From Amycolatopsis marina (GTDB lineage: Bacteria > Actinomycetota > Actinomycetes > Mycobacteriales > Pseudonocardiaceae): a DNA stretch of 64,000 nt. The position numbers and the translations under genes are program-made. Below are positions 52,635 to 62,112 of this stretch, piece by piece. Location of the stretch: positions 248,001 to 312,000 of the forward strand of contig NZ_FOKG01000006.1 of NCBI RefSeq assembly GCF_900111885.1, given 5' to 3'. Under the pieces are notes generated by a model, which was not told the origin of the DNA, searched no databases, and saw nothing but the letters and a program-made list of their open reading frames with translations. Position 1 is the first letter of the stretch. Each line of letters opens with the position of its first letter.

Positions 52635-55600
52635 ATGAGGAAGTTTCCGACAGTCCCCGGCGCCGTGTTGGCCGTTGTGCTCATGACCACCGCCGCCACC
52701 GCGGCCGGCCCGGCACCCCGCGAAGCGGAGGCCGATAACCTCGGTCTGTCTCCCGGGGTCGCGAGCCATACGGTCACATTGATCACCGGTGACACGGTCG
52801 CCGCAACACGGGAAGCCGGCGGCGGATTGGCGCTCACGCTCGTCGATCCCGACCCGCTGTCGGCGCCGGGTCATACCGAATTCACTCGAAGCCGCGGCGG
52901 CCTCGTCGACAGCTACCTCGTGCCGCACGCCGCCACCCCCCTCGTGCAGTCGGGCGCGCTGGACCTTGAACTGTTCAACATCTCCGGCCTGATCCGACAG
53001 GGTTACGACGACGCCAGCATGGACACGCTCCCGCTGATCGTGGAGCACGAGGCAGGCGAGCGCCTGTCGACACGAAACGCTCGTACCGACCGGGTACTGC
53101 CGAGCCTGGGCCTCACCGCGCTGTCCGAGGTGAAGGGGGATGCCGAACGGTTCTGGCAGCGGCTGACCGGGGGCGCTGACCACCCGGCTGCTCGCACTCT
53201 CGTCGGCGGGCCGAAGAAGGTCTGGCTCAACGCGAGGATGCGGCAGTCGCTGGACGCGAGTCTGCCCCAGATCGGCGTTCCCGTCGCCTGGGAGGCAGGA
53301 CATACCGGGAAGGACGTGACCGTGGCGGTGCTGGACAGCGGTATCGACGCAGCCCATCCCGATCTGGCCGGCACGGTGACGCAGACCAAGGACTTCACCG
53401 GCACGGGTTCCACCGACGACCGGGTGGGCCACGGCACGCACGTCGCCGCGACGATCGCCGGCTCGGGCGCGGCATCGGAGGGTCGCTACACCGGCGTCGC
53501 CCCCGACGCCCGGCTGCTGGTGGGCAAGGTGCTCGACGACCACGGCCAGGGACAGATGGACGACGTCATCGCCGGCATGGAGTGGGCCGCGGGAGAGGCA
53601 GGGGCCGCGATCGTCAACCTGAGCCTCGGCGGTGAGCCGACGGACGGGACGGATCCTGTGTCCCAGACACTGAACAAGCTCAGCAAGCAGCACGACACCT
53701 TGTTCGTCGTCGCCGCGGGCAACGCCGGCGAATTCGGCGCCGAGACCGTCGGCGCTCCCGCTTCCGCCGATGCCGCTCTCGCCGTCGCCAACGTCACCAA
53801 ATCGGATGTACCGGCCGAGCGCTCGAGCCGCGGCCCGCGAATACGGGACGGCGCGGTGAAACCCGAGATCGCGGCTCCGGGGACCGGCATCGTCGCCGCA
53901 CGCGCCGGGGGAACGCAACCCGGCGAGACGGTCGCCGAGCACTACACGAAACTGTCCGGCACCTCCATGGCCGCCCCACATGTCGCGGGAGGTGCCGCGA
54001 TTCTCGCGCAACAACACCCGGACTGGGGTGCCGAACGACTCAAGGCTGCCCTGATCGGCACCGCGGCACCGGTCGGGGACGCGGGGGTGTACACCGTGGG
54101 GTCGGGACGACTCGATCTGGCCCGTGCTACGGCCGAGCAGGTCCACCCGGTCACCCCGACCGTGCAGGGTTTCCTGCCGTGGCGGGGCGAGAAGCGGTTG
54201 CGCCGCACGGTCACCTACGCCAATTCCGGACCGGAGGCCGTGACCCTCGACCTGAACCTGACGACAACCGACGCCGCGGGAGACGCGGCGCCGGCACGCC
54301 TGGCAGTGCCTTCGGCCTCGACCGTGACGGTTCCGGCCGACGGCACCGCCGACGTCGGCATCACCATCGACCGAGGCAGGGCCGAACCGGGGCAGTACTC
54401 GGGAGTCCTGCTCGCGACAACAGCAGCGGGCACTCGGCTGCGCACTCCGGTCGCGGTACACGTGGAGCAGGAGATGTACGACCTGACCGTCGCCGCGCTC
54501 GACCGCACCGGCAGTGCCCGGAGCGGACATGACGGGCAGGTTTTTCTCTTCGACATCGACCGCGGCGCTGTTCGGTTCGTCGGCGGTGGTCAGCGAGTTC
54601 GCGTCCCACGCGGAAACTACACCGTCGTCGCCCTCGTGCTGACGCCGGAGAACGGCAGGGAGGACTCACTGTCGGTCCTGGCGCACCCAGCGCTGGCACT
54701 GCGGCGAAACACGACCGTCACCCTCGACGCGCGCCAAGCCGCCAAGGTCCGAATCGAGGTCGACCAGCCCGCCGCCCGCGCCGGTATGTGGGTGACCAGA
54801 ACCGGAACCAAGGCCACGCACCCTGAAGGTTGGGCACCATCGGTCGTGAGCATCGTGGACCCGCGGTTCGGCGATTTGTACGCGGGTTCCACTCCAGGTG
54901 TTTCCTCCCCCGAGTTCTATTCCGGACACAGCGCACGCCTGATCGAACCCGCGCTGGAACTGTTCGGGGAAAGCGATCCACGCCACGAGGTGCAGGCGGG
55001 TTGGCTGAGCGCTCCACCGGAAGCAGGCAGTCGCAGGCACCGGCTTGCGCACGGCGGTCAGGGACGGCCCGAGGACCTCGACGGCATCGAGGTTCAGGAC
55101 CGGATGGTCGTTCTCGACCTGCCGGAGGACACCGATTGGCCGGATCTGCACCAGCGCGTCACCGCCGTCCGAGATCGTGGTGGCGCACTGGTGGCCGTTC
55201 GGCACCTGCCCGGGCCCGCGGCGCTGGCCGGCGCCGGAGGCGGGGACCGGGAACCCCTCCCCCTGCCGACGCTGTCACTCGGGGTCGGCGCCGAGCCGTT
55301 CGCCGAACTCGCCGAGTCCGCGGGCACGGCGGAACTGACGGTGCGGGACTCCACCGAGCACTTCTACGAGCTGACCTTCCCGGAGACCGGCCAGATGACG
55401 ACCTCGCCGGTCTACTCCGTCCGTACCGCGGAACTGGCCGCGGTGACGGTGGCGTATCACGGAGCGGCCCCGCAGCAGTACGGCACCGGGATGTGGTCGA
55501 CCCTGCAGGCGCACGGGCTGTCGTGGGGACCGTCGCTGTCCGGCATCGGCACCGACGTGCCCGCGAACTCCGAGCGCGTTGAGCACTACACACCCGGGGA

Positions 55601-56378
55601 CTGGCGTCTTCAGCGGCTGTTCAACTTTCCCGACGGGGACGGGCTGCGCGCTGCGATGCGGCTCGAGGGCGGCAAGTCGTACCGCCTCGAACTCGACGCC
55701 GCCGTGATGGGGCCGGGCTTCGAGGGGCACGCGCTGGACGAGCGGGGCGAGCCTCGGCCGTGGGCGCGCAGGGTCGGTGACCGGATGGACATCACGATCC
55801 CGTTGTTCTCCGACGCGGACGGGCACTGGCGCACCGCCGACCCCCGAGCCGAGGTCGACACCGGTTCGACCACTCTGTTCCATGAGGGTGCGGTCCTCGG
55901 TGAGTCCACTGTGGCCGGTCACGGGGAGTTCACGCTGCCGCGGCAACACTCCGGGGAGTATCGTCTGGTGGCCCACGTCGACCGGGAGCAGCCGTGGTGG
56001 CCGCTGTCGACCTCGGTGCGGTCGGACTGGACGTTCCACAGCGGACCGGACCAAGACCAGGTGTTGCCGCTGCTGGCCGTGCGGTACGCCCCCGAAGTCG
56101 ATCTCACCAACGGTGCGCAGGGTGGCAGCGAGTTCTCGATTCCGGTGACCGTGACCCGTCAGGACGGCGTTCCCGATGGCGTCGGACTCGAGATCGAGGT
56201 GTCCTACGACGACGGCAGGACCTGGAGCGCGACCCGTGTCGACCGCGACGGTGATGCGTGGAGCGCGACGGTGCGGCATCCGGCCGACGGCTTCGCGTCC
56301 CTGCGCGCCACGGCCACGGACTCGGCAGGCAACCGCGTCGAGCAGACGATCATCCGCGCCTATCGAATCGGAGGATGA
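52635..56378 (+). CDS. Large secreted subtilisin-family (S8) serine protease
   Basis: A 1247-residue exported subtilase. It has an N-terminal signal peptide (about 1-25, ending near TAATAAGPAP), a propeptide-like region to about 215, then the S8 catalytic domain. The triad is D234 (VAVLDSGIDAAHPDL), H266 (GHGTHVAATIAGSG) and S444 (SGTSMAAPHVAGGAA), with the oxyanion Asn in VVAAGNAGEFG. About 700 C-terminal residues are beta-rich domains with repeated Ig/jelly-roll-like strands and no sortase or cell-wall anchor. Long actinomycete subtilases of this build are extracellular; the natural substrate is unknown. ATG at 52635. Divergent from the conservon. Confidence 0.93.
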   Translation: MRKFPTVPGAVLAVVLMTTAATAAGPAPREAEADNLGLSPGVASHTVTLITGDTVAATREAGGGLALTLVDPDPLSAPGHTEFTRSRGGLVDSYLVPHAATPLVQSGALDLELFNISGLIRQGYDDASMDTLPLIVEHEAGERLSTRNARTDRVLPSLGLTALSEVKGDAERFWQRLTGGADHPAARTLVGGPKKVWLNARMRQSLDASLPQIGVPVAWEAGHTGKDVTVAVLDSGIDAAHPDLAGTVTQTKDFTGTGSTDDRVGHGTHVAATIAGSGAASEGRYTGVAPDARLLVGKVLDDHGQGQMDDVIAGMEWAAGEAGAAIVNLSLGGEPTDGTDPVSQTLNKLSKQHDTLFVVAAGNAGEFGAETVGAPASADAALAVANVTKSDVPAERSSRGPRIRDGAVKPEIAAPGTGIVAARAGGTQPGETVAEHYTKLSGTSMAAPHVAGGAAILAQQHPDWGAERLKAALIGTAAPVGDAGVYTVGSGRLDLARATAEQVHPVTPTVQGFLPWRGEKRLRRTVTYANSGPEAVTLDLNLTTTDAAGDAAPARLAVPSASTVTVPADGTADVGITIDRGRAEPGQYSGVLLATTAAGTRLRTPVAVHVEQEMYDLTVAALDRTGSARSGHDGQVFLFDIDRGAVRFVGGGQRVRVPRGNYTVVALVLTPENGREDSLSVLAHPALALRRNTTVTLDARQAAKVRIEVDQPAARAGMWVTRTGTKATHPEGWAPSVVSIVDPRFGDLYAGSTPGVSSPEFYSGHSARLIEPALELFGESDPRHEVQAGWLSAPPEAGSRRHRLAHGGQGRPEDLDGIEVQDRMVVLDLPEDTDWPDLHQRVTAVRDRGGALVAVRHLPGPAALAGAGGGDREPLPLPTLSLGVGAEPFAELAESAGTAELTVRDSTEHFYELTFPETGQMTTSPVYSVRTAELAAVTVAYHGAAPQQYGTGMWSTLQAHGLSWGPSLSGIGTDVPANSERVEHYTPGDWRLQRLFNFPDGDGLRAAMRLEGGKSYRLELDAAVMGPGFEGHALDERGEPRPWARRVGDRMDITIPLFSDADGHWRTADPRAEVDTGSTTLFHEGAVLGESTVAGHGEFTLPRQHSGEYRLVAHVDREQPWWPLSTSVRSDWTFHSGPDQDQVLPLLAVRYAPEVDLTNGAQGGSEFSIPVTVTRQDGVPDGVGLEIEVSYDDGRTWSATRVDRDGDAWSATVRHPADGFASLRATATDSAGNRVEQTIIRAYRIGG

Positions 56379-56420
56379 CCCTCCGCTGAGCGCACCCGGC
56401 CCTGGCGCCGCCCGCGGTGC

Positions 56421-56449
56421 TTGACAGCACGGGAACGCCCCCGCATTCT
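56421..56449 (+). promoter_or_regulatory. Candidate promoter of the flavin monooxygenase operon
   Basis: TTGACA (56421-56426), a 17-base spacer and CATTCT (56444-56449). The predicted transcript would begin close to or inside the palindromic operator at 56463. Confidence 0.55.
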
Positions 56450-56462
56450 TACTCTCAAGTAG

Positions 56463-56481
56463 CTGTTACCAGTGGTAACAG
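56463..56481 (+). promoter_or_regulatory. TetR-type palindromic operator
   Basis: CTGTTACC-AGT-GGTAACAG: perfect eight-base inverted repeat with a three-base centre, 40 bases upstream of the monooxygenase ATG and just past the candidate -10. This is a typical place for a TetR-family repressor. A TetR gene lies at 61439-62077, but it is not shown to be the partner. Confidence 0.7.
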
Positions 56482-56521
56482 ACATCAGGGTGGCCGGGTG
56501 CGCTCGGCGTGGAGGAGCAGG

Positions 56522-58018
56522 ATGACCACAGCGTTCAAGGTCGTGATCGTCGGTACCGGGTTCTCCGGTCTGGGGCAGGCGATCCAGCTCGAGAAGGCCG
56601 GGATCCGGGACTACGTCATCCTGGAGAAGGCACTCGAGGTGGGCGGGACCTGGCGGGACAACTCCTACCCCGGTTGCGCCTGTGACGTGCAGTCGCACAT
56701 GTACTCCTTCTCCTACGAGCAGAACCCGCACTGGTCCCGGTCCTTCTCCCCGCAGCCGGAGATCTTCGACTACCTCAAGGGCGTGGCCGACAAGTACCGG
56801 CTGCGGGACAAGATCCGTTTCGGCGTCGAGATCACTGGCGCCCGGTGGGACGAGGACCTGTCACGGTGGACGATCAGCACCACCGGCGGCGAGCAGTACA
56901 GCGGCCAGTTCCTCGTCTCCGGGGTCGGCGGGCTGCACATCCCGCAGATCCCCGAACTGCCGGGCATCGAGAACTTCCGTGGCCAGAGCTGGCACTCGGC
57001 ACAGTGGAACCACGAGTACGACCTGACCGGTAAACGGGTGGCCGTGGTGGGGACCGGGGCCAGCGCGATCCAGTTCGTCCCCCGGATCGCCCCTCAGGTC
57101 GACCAGCTGCACCTGTTCCAGCGCACCCCGCCGTGGATCATGCCGAAGCCCGACCACGCCATGCCCGGCTGGGCGAAGGCGCTGTTCGCCAGGGTCCCCG
57201 CCGTCCAGCGTGGGTACCGCAACCTCCTGTACTGGTTCCTCGAATCGCGGGCGATCGGCTTCAACGGCCACCCTGGGCTGATGAAGGCGGGTGAGTTCGT
57301 CGCCCGGCGGCACATCGCCAAACACGTGCAGGATCCGGCACTGCGCAGCGCCGTGACCCCGGACTACACGATGGGGTGCAAGCGGGTGCTGATCTCCAAC
57401 GACTACTACCCCGCGCTCAACCGGGACAACGTCGACGTCCGCACGGAAGGGATCGCCGAGATCCGCGAGAACTCTATTGTGGACAACTCTGGTGCCGAGC
57501 ACGAGGTGGACGCGATCATCTACGGCACCGGCTTCCGGGTCACCGACGCGCTGGAGTACCTGGACATCGTCGGGACCGGCGGCCGGAACCTGGCCAAGGA
57601 ATGGGCCACCGAAGGAATGCAGACCCATCTCGGCATCACCGTGTCGGGCTATCCGAACCTCTTCTTCCTACTCGGCCCGAACACGGCACTCGGGCACAAC
57701 TCGGTGGTGTTCATGATCGAGGCCCAGTCCCGCTACGTCGTGGACGCGATCAAGCTGGCCGACCGGCACAGGGCGGCTGCGGTGGACGTGCGGCCGCAGG
57801 TGCAGCACAGTTTCCAGCGCCGGATCCAGGACCGGTTGGTGAAGGGCGTGTGGACGCAGGGCGGGTGCAAGAGCTGGTATCTCGACGCCAAGGGCGTGAA
57901 CCGCACCATCTGGCCGGGTTTCACCTGGCGCTACTGGATGCGGACCCGCACCGTGAACCCGGGCGACTACGAGCTCACCGGGCACGCTGAGCGGAGGACG
58001 AAGGAGCGGGCGGCATGA
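56522..58018 (+). CDS. Flavin-binding monooxygenase (Baeyer-Villiger type)
   Basis: A 498-residue FAD/NADPH monooxygenase. It has an N-terminal FAD Rossmann motif GTGFSGLG (11-18), the Baeyer-Villiger fingerprint F-x-G-x3-H-x3-W in FRGQSWHSAQW (F152, H158, W162), and an NADPH Rossmann motif VAVVGTGASAIQ. Likely reactions are oxygen insertion next to a carbonyl or hydroxylation; the natural substrate is not known. ATG at 56522 follows GGAGGAGCAGG. First gene of an operon with a PF10118-like protein and a reductase; the stop overlaps the next start as ATGA. Confidence 0.92.
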   Translation: MTTAFKVVIVGTGFSGLGQAIQLEKAGIRDYVILEKALEVGGTWRDNSYPGCACDVQSHMYSFSYEQNPHWSRSFSPQPEIFDYLKGVADKYRLRDKIRFGVEITGARWDEDLSRWTISTTGGEQYSGQFLVSGVGGLHIPQIPELPGIENFRGQSWHSAQWNHEYDLTGKRVAVVGTGASAIQFVPRIAPQVDQLHLFQRTPPWIMPKPDHAMPGWAKALFARVPAVQRGYRNLLYWFLESRAIGFNGHPGLMKAGEFVARRHIAKHVQDPALRSAVTPDYTMGCKRVLISNDYYPALNRDNVDVRTEGIAEIRENSIVDNSGAEHEVDAIIYGTGFRVTDALEYLDIVGTGGRNLAKEWATEGMQTHLGITVSGYPNLFFLLGPNTALGHNSVVFMIEAQSRYVVDAIKLADRHRAAAVDVRPQVQHSFQRRIQDRLVKGVWTQGGCKSWYLDAKGVNRTIWPGFTWRYWMRTRTVNPGDYELTGHAERRTKERAA

Positions 58019-58890
58019 GCGAGGCGGAGGTCAGGGACGAGCAACTCGTGCTGCGGGCACGGGACGTGCGGTTCGACTTCTCGGCGCTGCCGATGCACTG
58101 GATCCCCGGCGAACCACAGGCCACGCACACGGTCAACGCGCTGCAGTTGCTGCTTCCCGAGGGCGAGCGCTGGTTCGTCCAGGTTTTCAAGCAGGCCCTG
58201 CCGCTGATCAGGGACGACCGGCTGCGCGAGGACGTGCTGGGGTTCATCGGGCAGGAAGCCATGCACGCGGAGGCCCATGCGGGCGTGCTCGAGCACTACA
58301 AGGCGCACGGCCTCGACGCGGAGCCGTACACCCGGCAGACCGAGTGGATCTTCCGCGGCCTGCTCGGCGACCGGGACCTCACCGGACGGGCCAAAGAGGA
58401 ATGGCTGGTCGAGCGGCTGTCACTGATCGCCGCGATCGAGCACTACACAGCCTTCCTGGGGCAGTGGGTCCTGGACGCGGACGCCCTGGACCGCGTTGGT
58501 GCCGATCCGGTCATGCTCGACCTGCTGCGCTGGCACGGTGCGGAGGAGGTCGAGCACCGCGCGGTCGCGTTCGACCTGTTCCAGCATCTCGACGGCCGCT
58601 ACCTGCGCCGCGTCCGCGCGATGGCGGTGGTCACGCCGGTCATGCTCTGGCTGCTCGTTCGCGGCACGCGGTTCCTGATGACGGCCGACCCCGTCCTGGC
58701 AGGCCGGACCCCCGCGACCTGGCGCGCCGCGCTCGCGGCGGGCAGGCGCGGTGTGCTGCCCACGCTGCGCGGGGCACTCCGCGAGATCCGGCCGTACTTC
58801 TCCCGCGGCTATCACCCCAGCCAGACCGGTTCGACCGAACAGGCCGTGGCGTACCTGGCGTCCTCACCGGCCGCGCAGTCCGCGCCGTGA
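58015..58890 (+). CDS. PF10118-like metal-dependent hydrolase-family protein
   Basis: A 291-residue all-helical protein resembling the family annotated as predicted metal-dependent hydrolase. Repeated Glu/His pairs are suggestive of a diiron site: EGERWFVQVF, GQEAMHAEAHAGVL, AAIEHYTAFLG and GAEEVEHRAVAFD. The known actinobacterial context, next to flavin monooxygenases and reductases, suggests an oxidative or hydrolytic step on a hydrophobic ring compound. ATG at 58015 overlaps the monooxygenase stop. No membrane segment except a possible weak hydrophobic stretch (LWLLVRG). Confidence 0.83.
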   Translation: MSEAEVRDEQLVLRARDVRFDFSALPMHWIPGEPQATHTVNALQLLLPEGERWFVQVFKQALPLIRDDRLREDVLGFIGQEAMHAEAHAGVLEHYKAHGLDAEPYTRQTEWIFRGLLGDRDLTGRAKEEWLVERLSLIAAIEHYTAFLGQWVLDADALDRVGADPVMLDLLRWHGAEEVEHRAVAFDLFQHLDGRYLRRVRAMAVVTPVMLWLLVRGTRFLMTADPVLAGRTPATWRAALAAGRRGVLPTLRGALREIRPYFSRGYHPSQTGSTEQAVAYLASSPAAQSAP

Positions 58891-59969
58891 GCGGACGCAG
58901 GGGCCGGAGTCCACTGCCGCCGGACCTCCGCGGCCGTGACCGCGGTGACCGTGCGCTCGCGCCCCTGCCCGCGGTCGTGCGCGTCTACGAGCAGTTGTCC
59001 AGGATCAGCGGACGGCGCAGGCCGCCGGTCACCGCCGTGGACAGGGACCTGCGGCTGGTGATCACCCGGATCGCCGTGGAGGCCGAGGACGTGGTGAGTC
59101 TCCAGCTGGCGCGGCCGGACGGGAGCGCGCTGCCGTTCTGGCGGCCCGGCGCCCACATCGATGTCGTGCTGCCTTCGGGCAGAGTCCGCCAGTACTCGTT
59201 GTGCGGCGACACGCACGACCGCACCCGGTACCGCATCGCGGTGCGGCGGATCGACGAAGGTGGTGGCGGGTCCACAGAGGTGCACGAGGCACTGAAACCG
59301 GGCGCCGAGCTGACGGTGCGCGGGCCGCGCAACGCCTTCCCGTTCGTCCCCGCGCGGTCCTACCTGTTCATCGCGGGCGGAATCGGCATCACCCCCATCC
59401 TGCCCATGGTGCGCTCGGCGCGGGCCGAGGGCGCGGACTGGCGGCTGGTGTACACCGGCCGCTCCCCCGGCACCATGCCGTTCACCGGGGAACTCGCCAG
59501 TTACGGCGAGCGCGTGTGGCTGCGCCCGGACACCGAGTACGGAGTCCCTGCCTCCGGGGCCGAACTACTGGAACACGCGCCGGCCGGGGCGGCCGTGTAC
59601 TGCTGTGGACCGCCACCGATGATCGCCGGTGTCCGGGTGGACCTGGCGCGCGGCCCAGCCCGGCCCGTGCACTACGAACGGTTCGCCGCGGCCCCTGTCG
59701 TCGACGGGAGACCGTTCCGGCTGCGACTGGCCCGCTCCGGCCGCGAACTGACCGTGCCTGCCGACCGCACCGCGTTGGAGGTGGTGCGGGAGGTGTTGCC
59801 CGATGTCGCGTACTCGTGCAGGCAGGGTTTCTGCCGGACCTGTGTGGTCCGGGTACTCCACGGGGAGGTGGACCACCGCGACGCGGCGCTGACCGACACC
59901 GAACGCTCGGACAGCATGCTGGTCTGCGTGTCCAGGGCACGCCACGACGAGCTGATCCTGGATCTCTGA
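58887..59969 (+). CDS. Flavin reductase/ferredoxin-type oxidoreductase (phthalate dioxygenase reductase-like)
   Basis: A 360-residue electron-transfer protein. It has an N-terminal flavin-binding barrel (RQYSLCGD, the R-x-Y-S motif), an NAD-binding Rossmann part (GGIGITPILPMVRS, then CCGPPPMI), and a C-terminal plant-type 2Fe-2S ferredoxin with C311, C316, C319 and C347 in CRQGFCRTC and LVC. It would pass electrons from NAD(P)H to an oxygenase, possibly the PF10118-like protein. GTG at 58887 overlaps the preceding stop as GTGA. Confidence 0.92.
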   Translation: MSGRRGRSPLPPDLRGRDRGDRALAPLPAVVRVYEQLSRISGRRRPPVTAVDRDLRLVITRIAVEAEDVVSLQLARPDGSALPFWRPGAHIDVVLPSGRVRQYSLCGDTHDRTRYRIAVRRIDEGGGGSTEVHEALKPGAELTVRGPRNAFPFVPARSYLFIAGGIGITPILPMVRSARAEGADWRLVYTGRSPGTMPFTGELASYGERVWLRPDTEYGVPASGAELLEHAPAGAAVYCCGPPPMIAGVRVDLARGPARPVHYERFAAAPVVDGRPFRLRLARSGRELTVPADRTALEVVREVLPDVAYSCRQGFCRTCVVRVLHGEVDHRDAALTDTERSDSMLVCVSRARHDELILDL

Positions 59970-60042
59970 GCGCCCACATCGGGTCAACTCGTGCACAACC
60001 CCCTCCAGCCGGGCGTGTCACGCTGGTATCTATCGGCCGCTC

Positions 60043-61380
60043 ATGGTGGAAGATGTCCCGGTGCATCCGCCCCAGACAGCACCAACTCCAGCAGCTCCGA
60101 CCCCCGACCACGTCGACAGCCTCGCCGCGGTGCTCGACCTCGTCCGCTCCGGGACCGCGACGACACGACCGGAGATCGGCCGGAAGTCCGGTCTCGGCCG
60201 GACCGTTGTGACGCAGCGGGTCAACCAGCTCACCGACTGCGGCCTGCTAGAGGAAGGACCGCTGGGTCCCTCAAGTGGCGGCAGGGCTCCCCGGGAACTG
60301 CGCTTCCGCGCGCACGCCGGAGTGGTGCTCGCTGCCGAACTGGGCGCGACCAGCGTGACGGTCGGAGTGGCTGACCTCGCCGGGCAGATCCTCACCCAGC
60401 TCGAGGAACCGACGGATATCGCGCTCGGCCCCGATCAGGTTCTCGGGCACGTGGAGGAACTGTTCGACCGGCTGCTCGCCCAGGTCACCGCGAGCACAGG
60501 CGGCAGTTCGACGGCGACCTGGGGAATCGGCATCGGCCTACCCGGTCCGGTCGAGTTCGCCACCGGACGGCCCAGCGCACCGCCGATCATGCCGGGCTGG
60601 GACGGGTATCCGGTCCGTGACCGGCTCGCCCGCCGGTTCAACGCGCCGGTGTGGGTGGACAACGAGGTGAACACGATGGCCCTCGGCGAACTGAGGGCGG
60701 GATCGGCCAAGGGTGAGCGGGACATCCTCTACGTCAAGATCGGTACCGGGATCGGGGCCGGTCTCATCTCCGGTGGCCAGTTGCACCGGGGCAGTCAGGG
60801 CTGCGCGGGAGACATCGGCCATGCCGCGGTCACCGAGGACACCAGCGTGGTGTGCCGCTGCGGCAACACCGGCTGCCTCGAGGCCTTCGCCGGTGGCGCC
60901 GCGCTCGCGCGTGAGGGGCTCGCGGCCGCGGAGGAGGGCCGCAGTGAGTTCCTCGCCAGGGTGCTCGCCGAGAGCGGCACCGTACGGGCCGTGGACATCT
61001 CCCGTGCGGCACAGAGCGGCGACCGGACGTCCGTCGCGCTGCTAACCCAGGCGGGCAGGCTGGTCGGCAGCCTGCTGGCGACGCTGGTCAGCTTCTACAA
61101 CCCGGCGCTGGTGATCATCGGCGGCGGGGTGGCCGGAGCGGGCGACCTGCTGCTGGCCGCGGTGCGCGAGTCGGTCTACCGCCGGTCGCTGCCACTGGCC
61201 ACCCGCGAACTCCGCATCTCCCGTTCCACCCTGAGCGACCAGGCGGGCCTGGTGGGTGCGGCCTTCATGGTGATCGACGAACTGTTCACCCCGGAACGGC
61301 TTGGGCGCTGGGTGGAGATCGGCTCGCCTGCCGGGTTTCCGGAGCTCGTCGACGTTCCACTGCGAACGCCGGTCCTTTAA
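60043..61380 (+). CDS. ROK-family transcriptional regulator (NagC/XylR type)
   Basis: A 445-residue regulator with an N-terminal winged helix (about 20-90, TTRPEIGRKSGLGRTVVTQR) and a ROK sugar-kinase-like domain. The family zinc motif is CRCGNTGCLEAF, and GIGIGLPGPVEF and VKIGTGIGAGL are the sugar/phosphate loops. It probably senses a sugar; no sugar-utilisation genes lie in the window. ATG at 60043 has no ribosome binding site but a TATCTAT about 12 bases upstream, suggesting a leaderless message. Confidence 0.92.
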   Translation: MVEDVPVHPPQTAPTPAAPTPDHVDSLAAVLDLVRSGTATTRPEIGRKSGLGRTVVTQRVNQLTDCGLLEEGPLGPSSGGRAPRELRFRAHAGVVLAAELGATSVTVGVADLAGQILTQLEEPTDIALGPDQVLGHVEELFDRLLAQVTASTGGSSTATWGIGIGLPGPVEFATGRPSAPPIMPGWDGYPVRDRLARRFNAPVWVDNEVNTMALGELRAGSAKGERDILYVKIGTGIGAGLISGGQLHRGSQGCAGDIGHAAVTEDTSVVCRCGNTGCLEAFAGGAALAREGLAAAEEGRSEFLARVLAESGTVRAVDISRAAQSGDRTSVALLTQAGRLVGSLLATLVSFYNPALVIIGGGVAGAGDLLLAAVRESVYRRSLPLATRELRISRSTLSDQAGLVGAAFMVIDELFTPERLGRWVEIGSPAGFPELVDVPLRTPVL

Positions 61381-61438
61381 GGTTCCGCACAAATCTCATT
61401 TCAACAACCTACTGGCGGGTTTCGCCAAATCTGGAGCG

Positions 61439-62077
61439 ATGCCAGCACGCGAACAATCCGCGACCCGTGTCTACGGCGGCCGCACAGCCGCCGACCGCAG
61501 GGCCGAACGCAGGCAACGCCTGCTCGACGCGGGACTCGAGCTTTTCGGCACGGAAGGTTACGCGGCCACCTCGATCGAGAAGCTGTGCGCCGCGGCCGGG
61601 GTGTCGACCCGCAACTTCTACGAGGAGTTCAGCGGCCGTGAAGCGCTGCTGATGGCCCTGCACGACGACGTGATCGCGCGGGCGGTCTCGGCGGTGGCCG
61701 TCGCGTTCGCCGACGCGGGCGACGGTGGCGTCCCCGTGCGGGTGAAGCTGGCAGTACGCGCGTATCTCACCACCACCGCGGCCGATCCACGCTGGGCTCG
61801 CCTGTCCTATGTAGAGGTCATCGGGGTCAGTGCCGCCGTGGAACAACACCGGCTCGCGTGGCGCGAACGGTGGGTGGAGCTGCTCGTCGCAGAGGCGGAA
61901 GGTGCGGTCGTGCGTGGTGAGGCGGCGCCGCGTGACTTCCGGCTGGGGGCGGTCGCCCTGATCGGCGCCGTCAACGAACTGGTCTATCACTGGTCGCGCG
62001 GCGGGCACCGGATTCCCATCGAGGACGTGATCGACGAGGTGGTGCGGCTGGCGACCGCGGTGATCACCGCAACCTGA
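61439..62077 (+). CDS. TetR-family transcriptional regulator
   Basis: A 212-residue regulator. The N-terminal HTH is RQRLLDAGLELFGTEGYAAT ... TSIEKLCAAAGVSTRNFYEEF, and the C-terminal part (60-212) is a helical ligand-binding domain. It lies close to, but not divergent from, the monooxygenase operon (1.5 kb downstream of its last gene). It may bind the operator at 56463. ATG at 61439 with GGAG only two bases upstream. Confidence 0.9.
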   Translation: MPAREQSATRVYGGRTAADRRAERRQRLLDAGLELFGTEGYAATSIEKLCAAAGVSTRNFYEEFSGREALLMALHDDVIARAVSAVAVAFADAGDGGVPVRVKLAVRAYLTTTAADPRWARLSYVEVIGVSAAVEQHRLAWRERWVELLVAEAEGAVVRGEAAPRDFRLGAVALIGAVNELVYHWSRGGHRIPIEDVIDEVVRLATAVITAT

Positions 62078-62112
62078 GCTGGCGTCGCGTCAGCGGTGTC
62101 GTCGGCGTGTCG

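Noticed and set aside
52515..54530. 671-codon minus-strand frame opposite the subtilase
   Set aside because: The plus strand encodes a full S8 catalytic domain there; the antisense frame has no recognisable motif.
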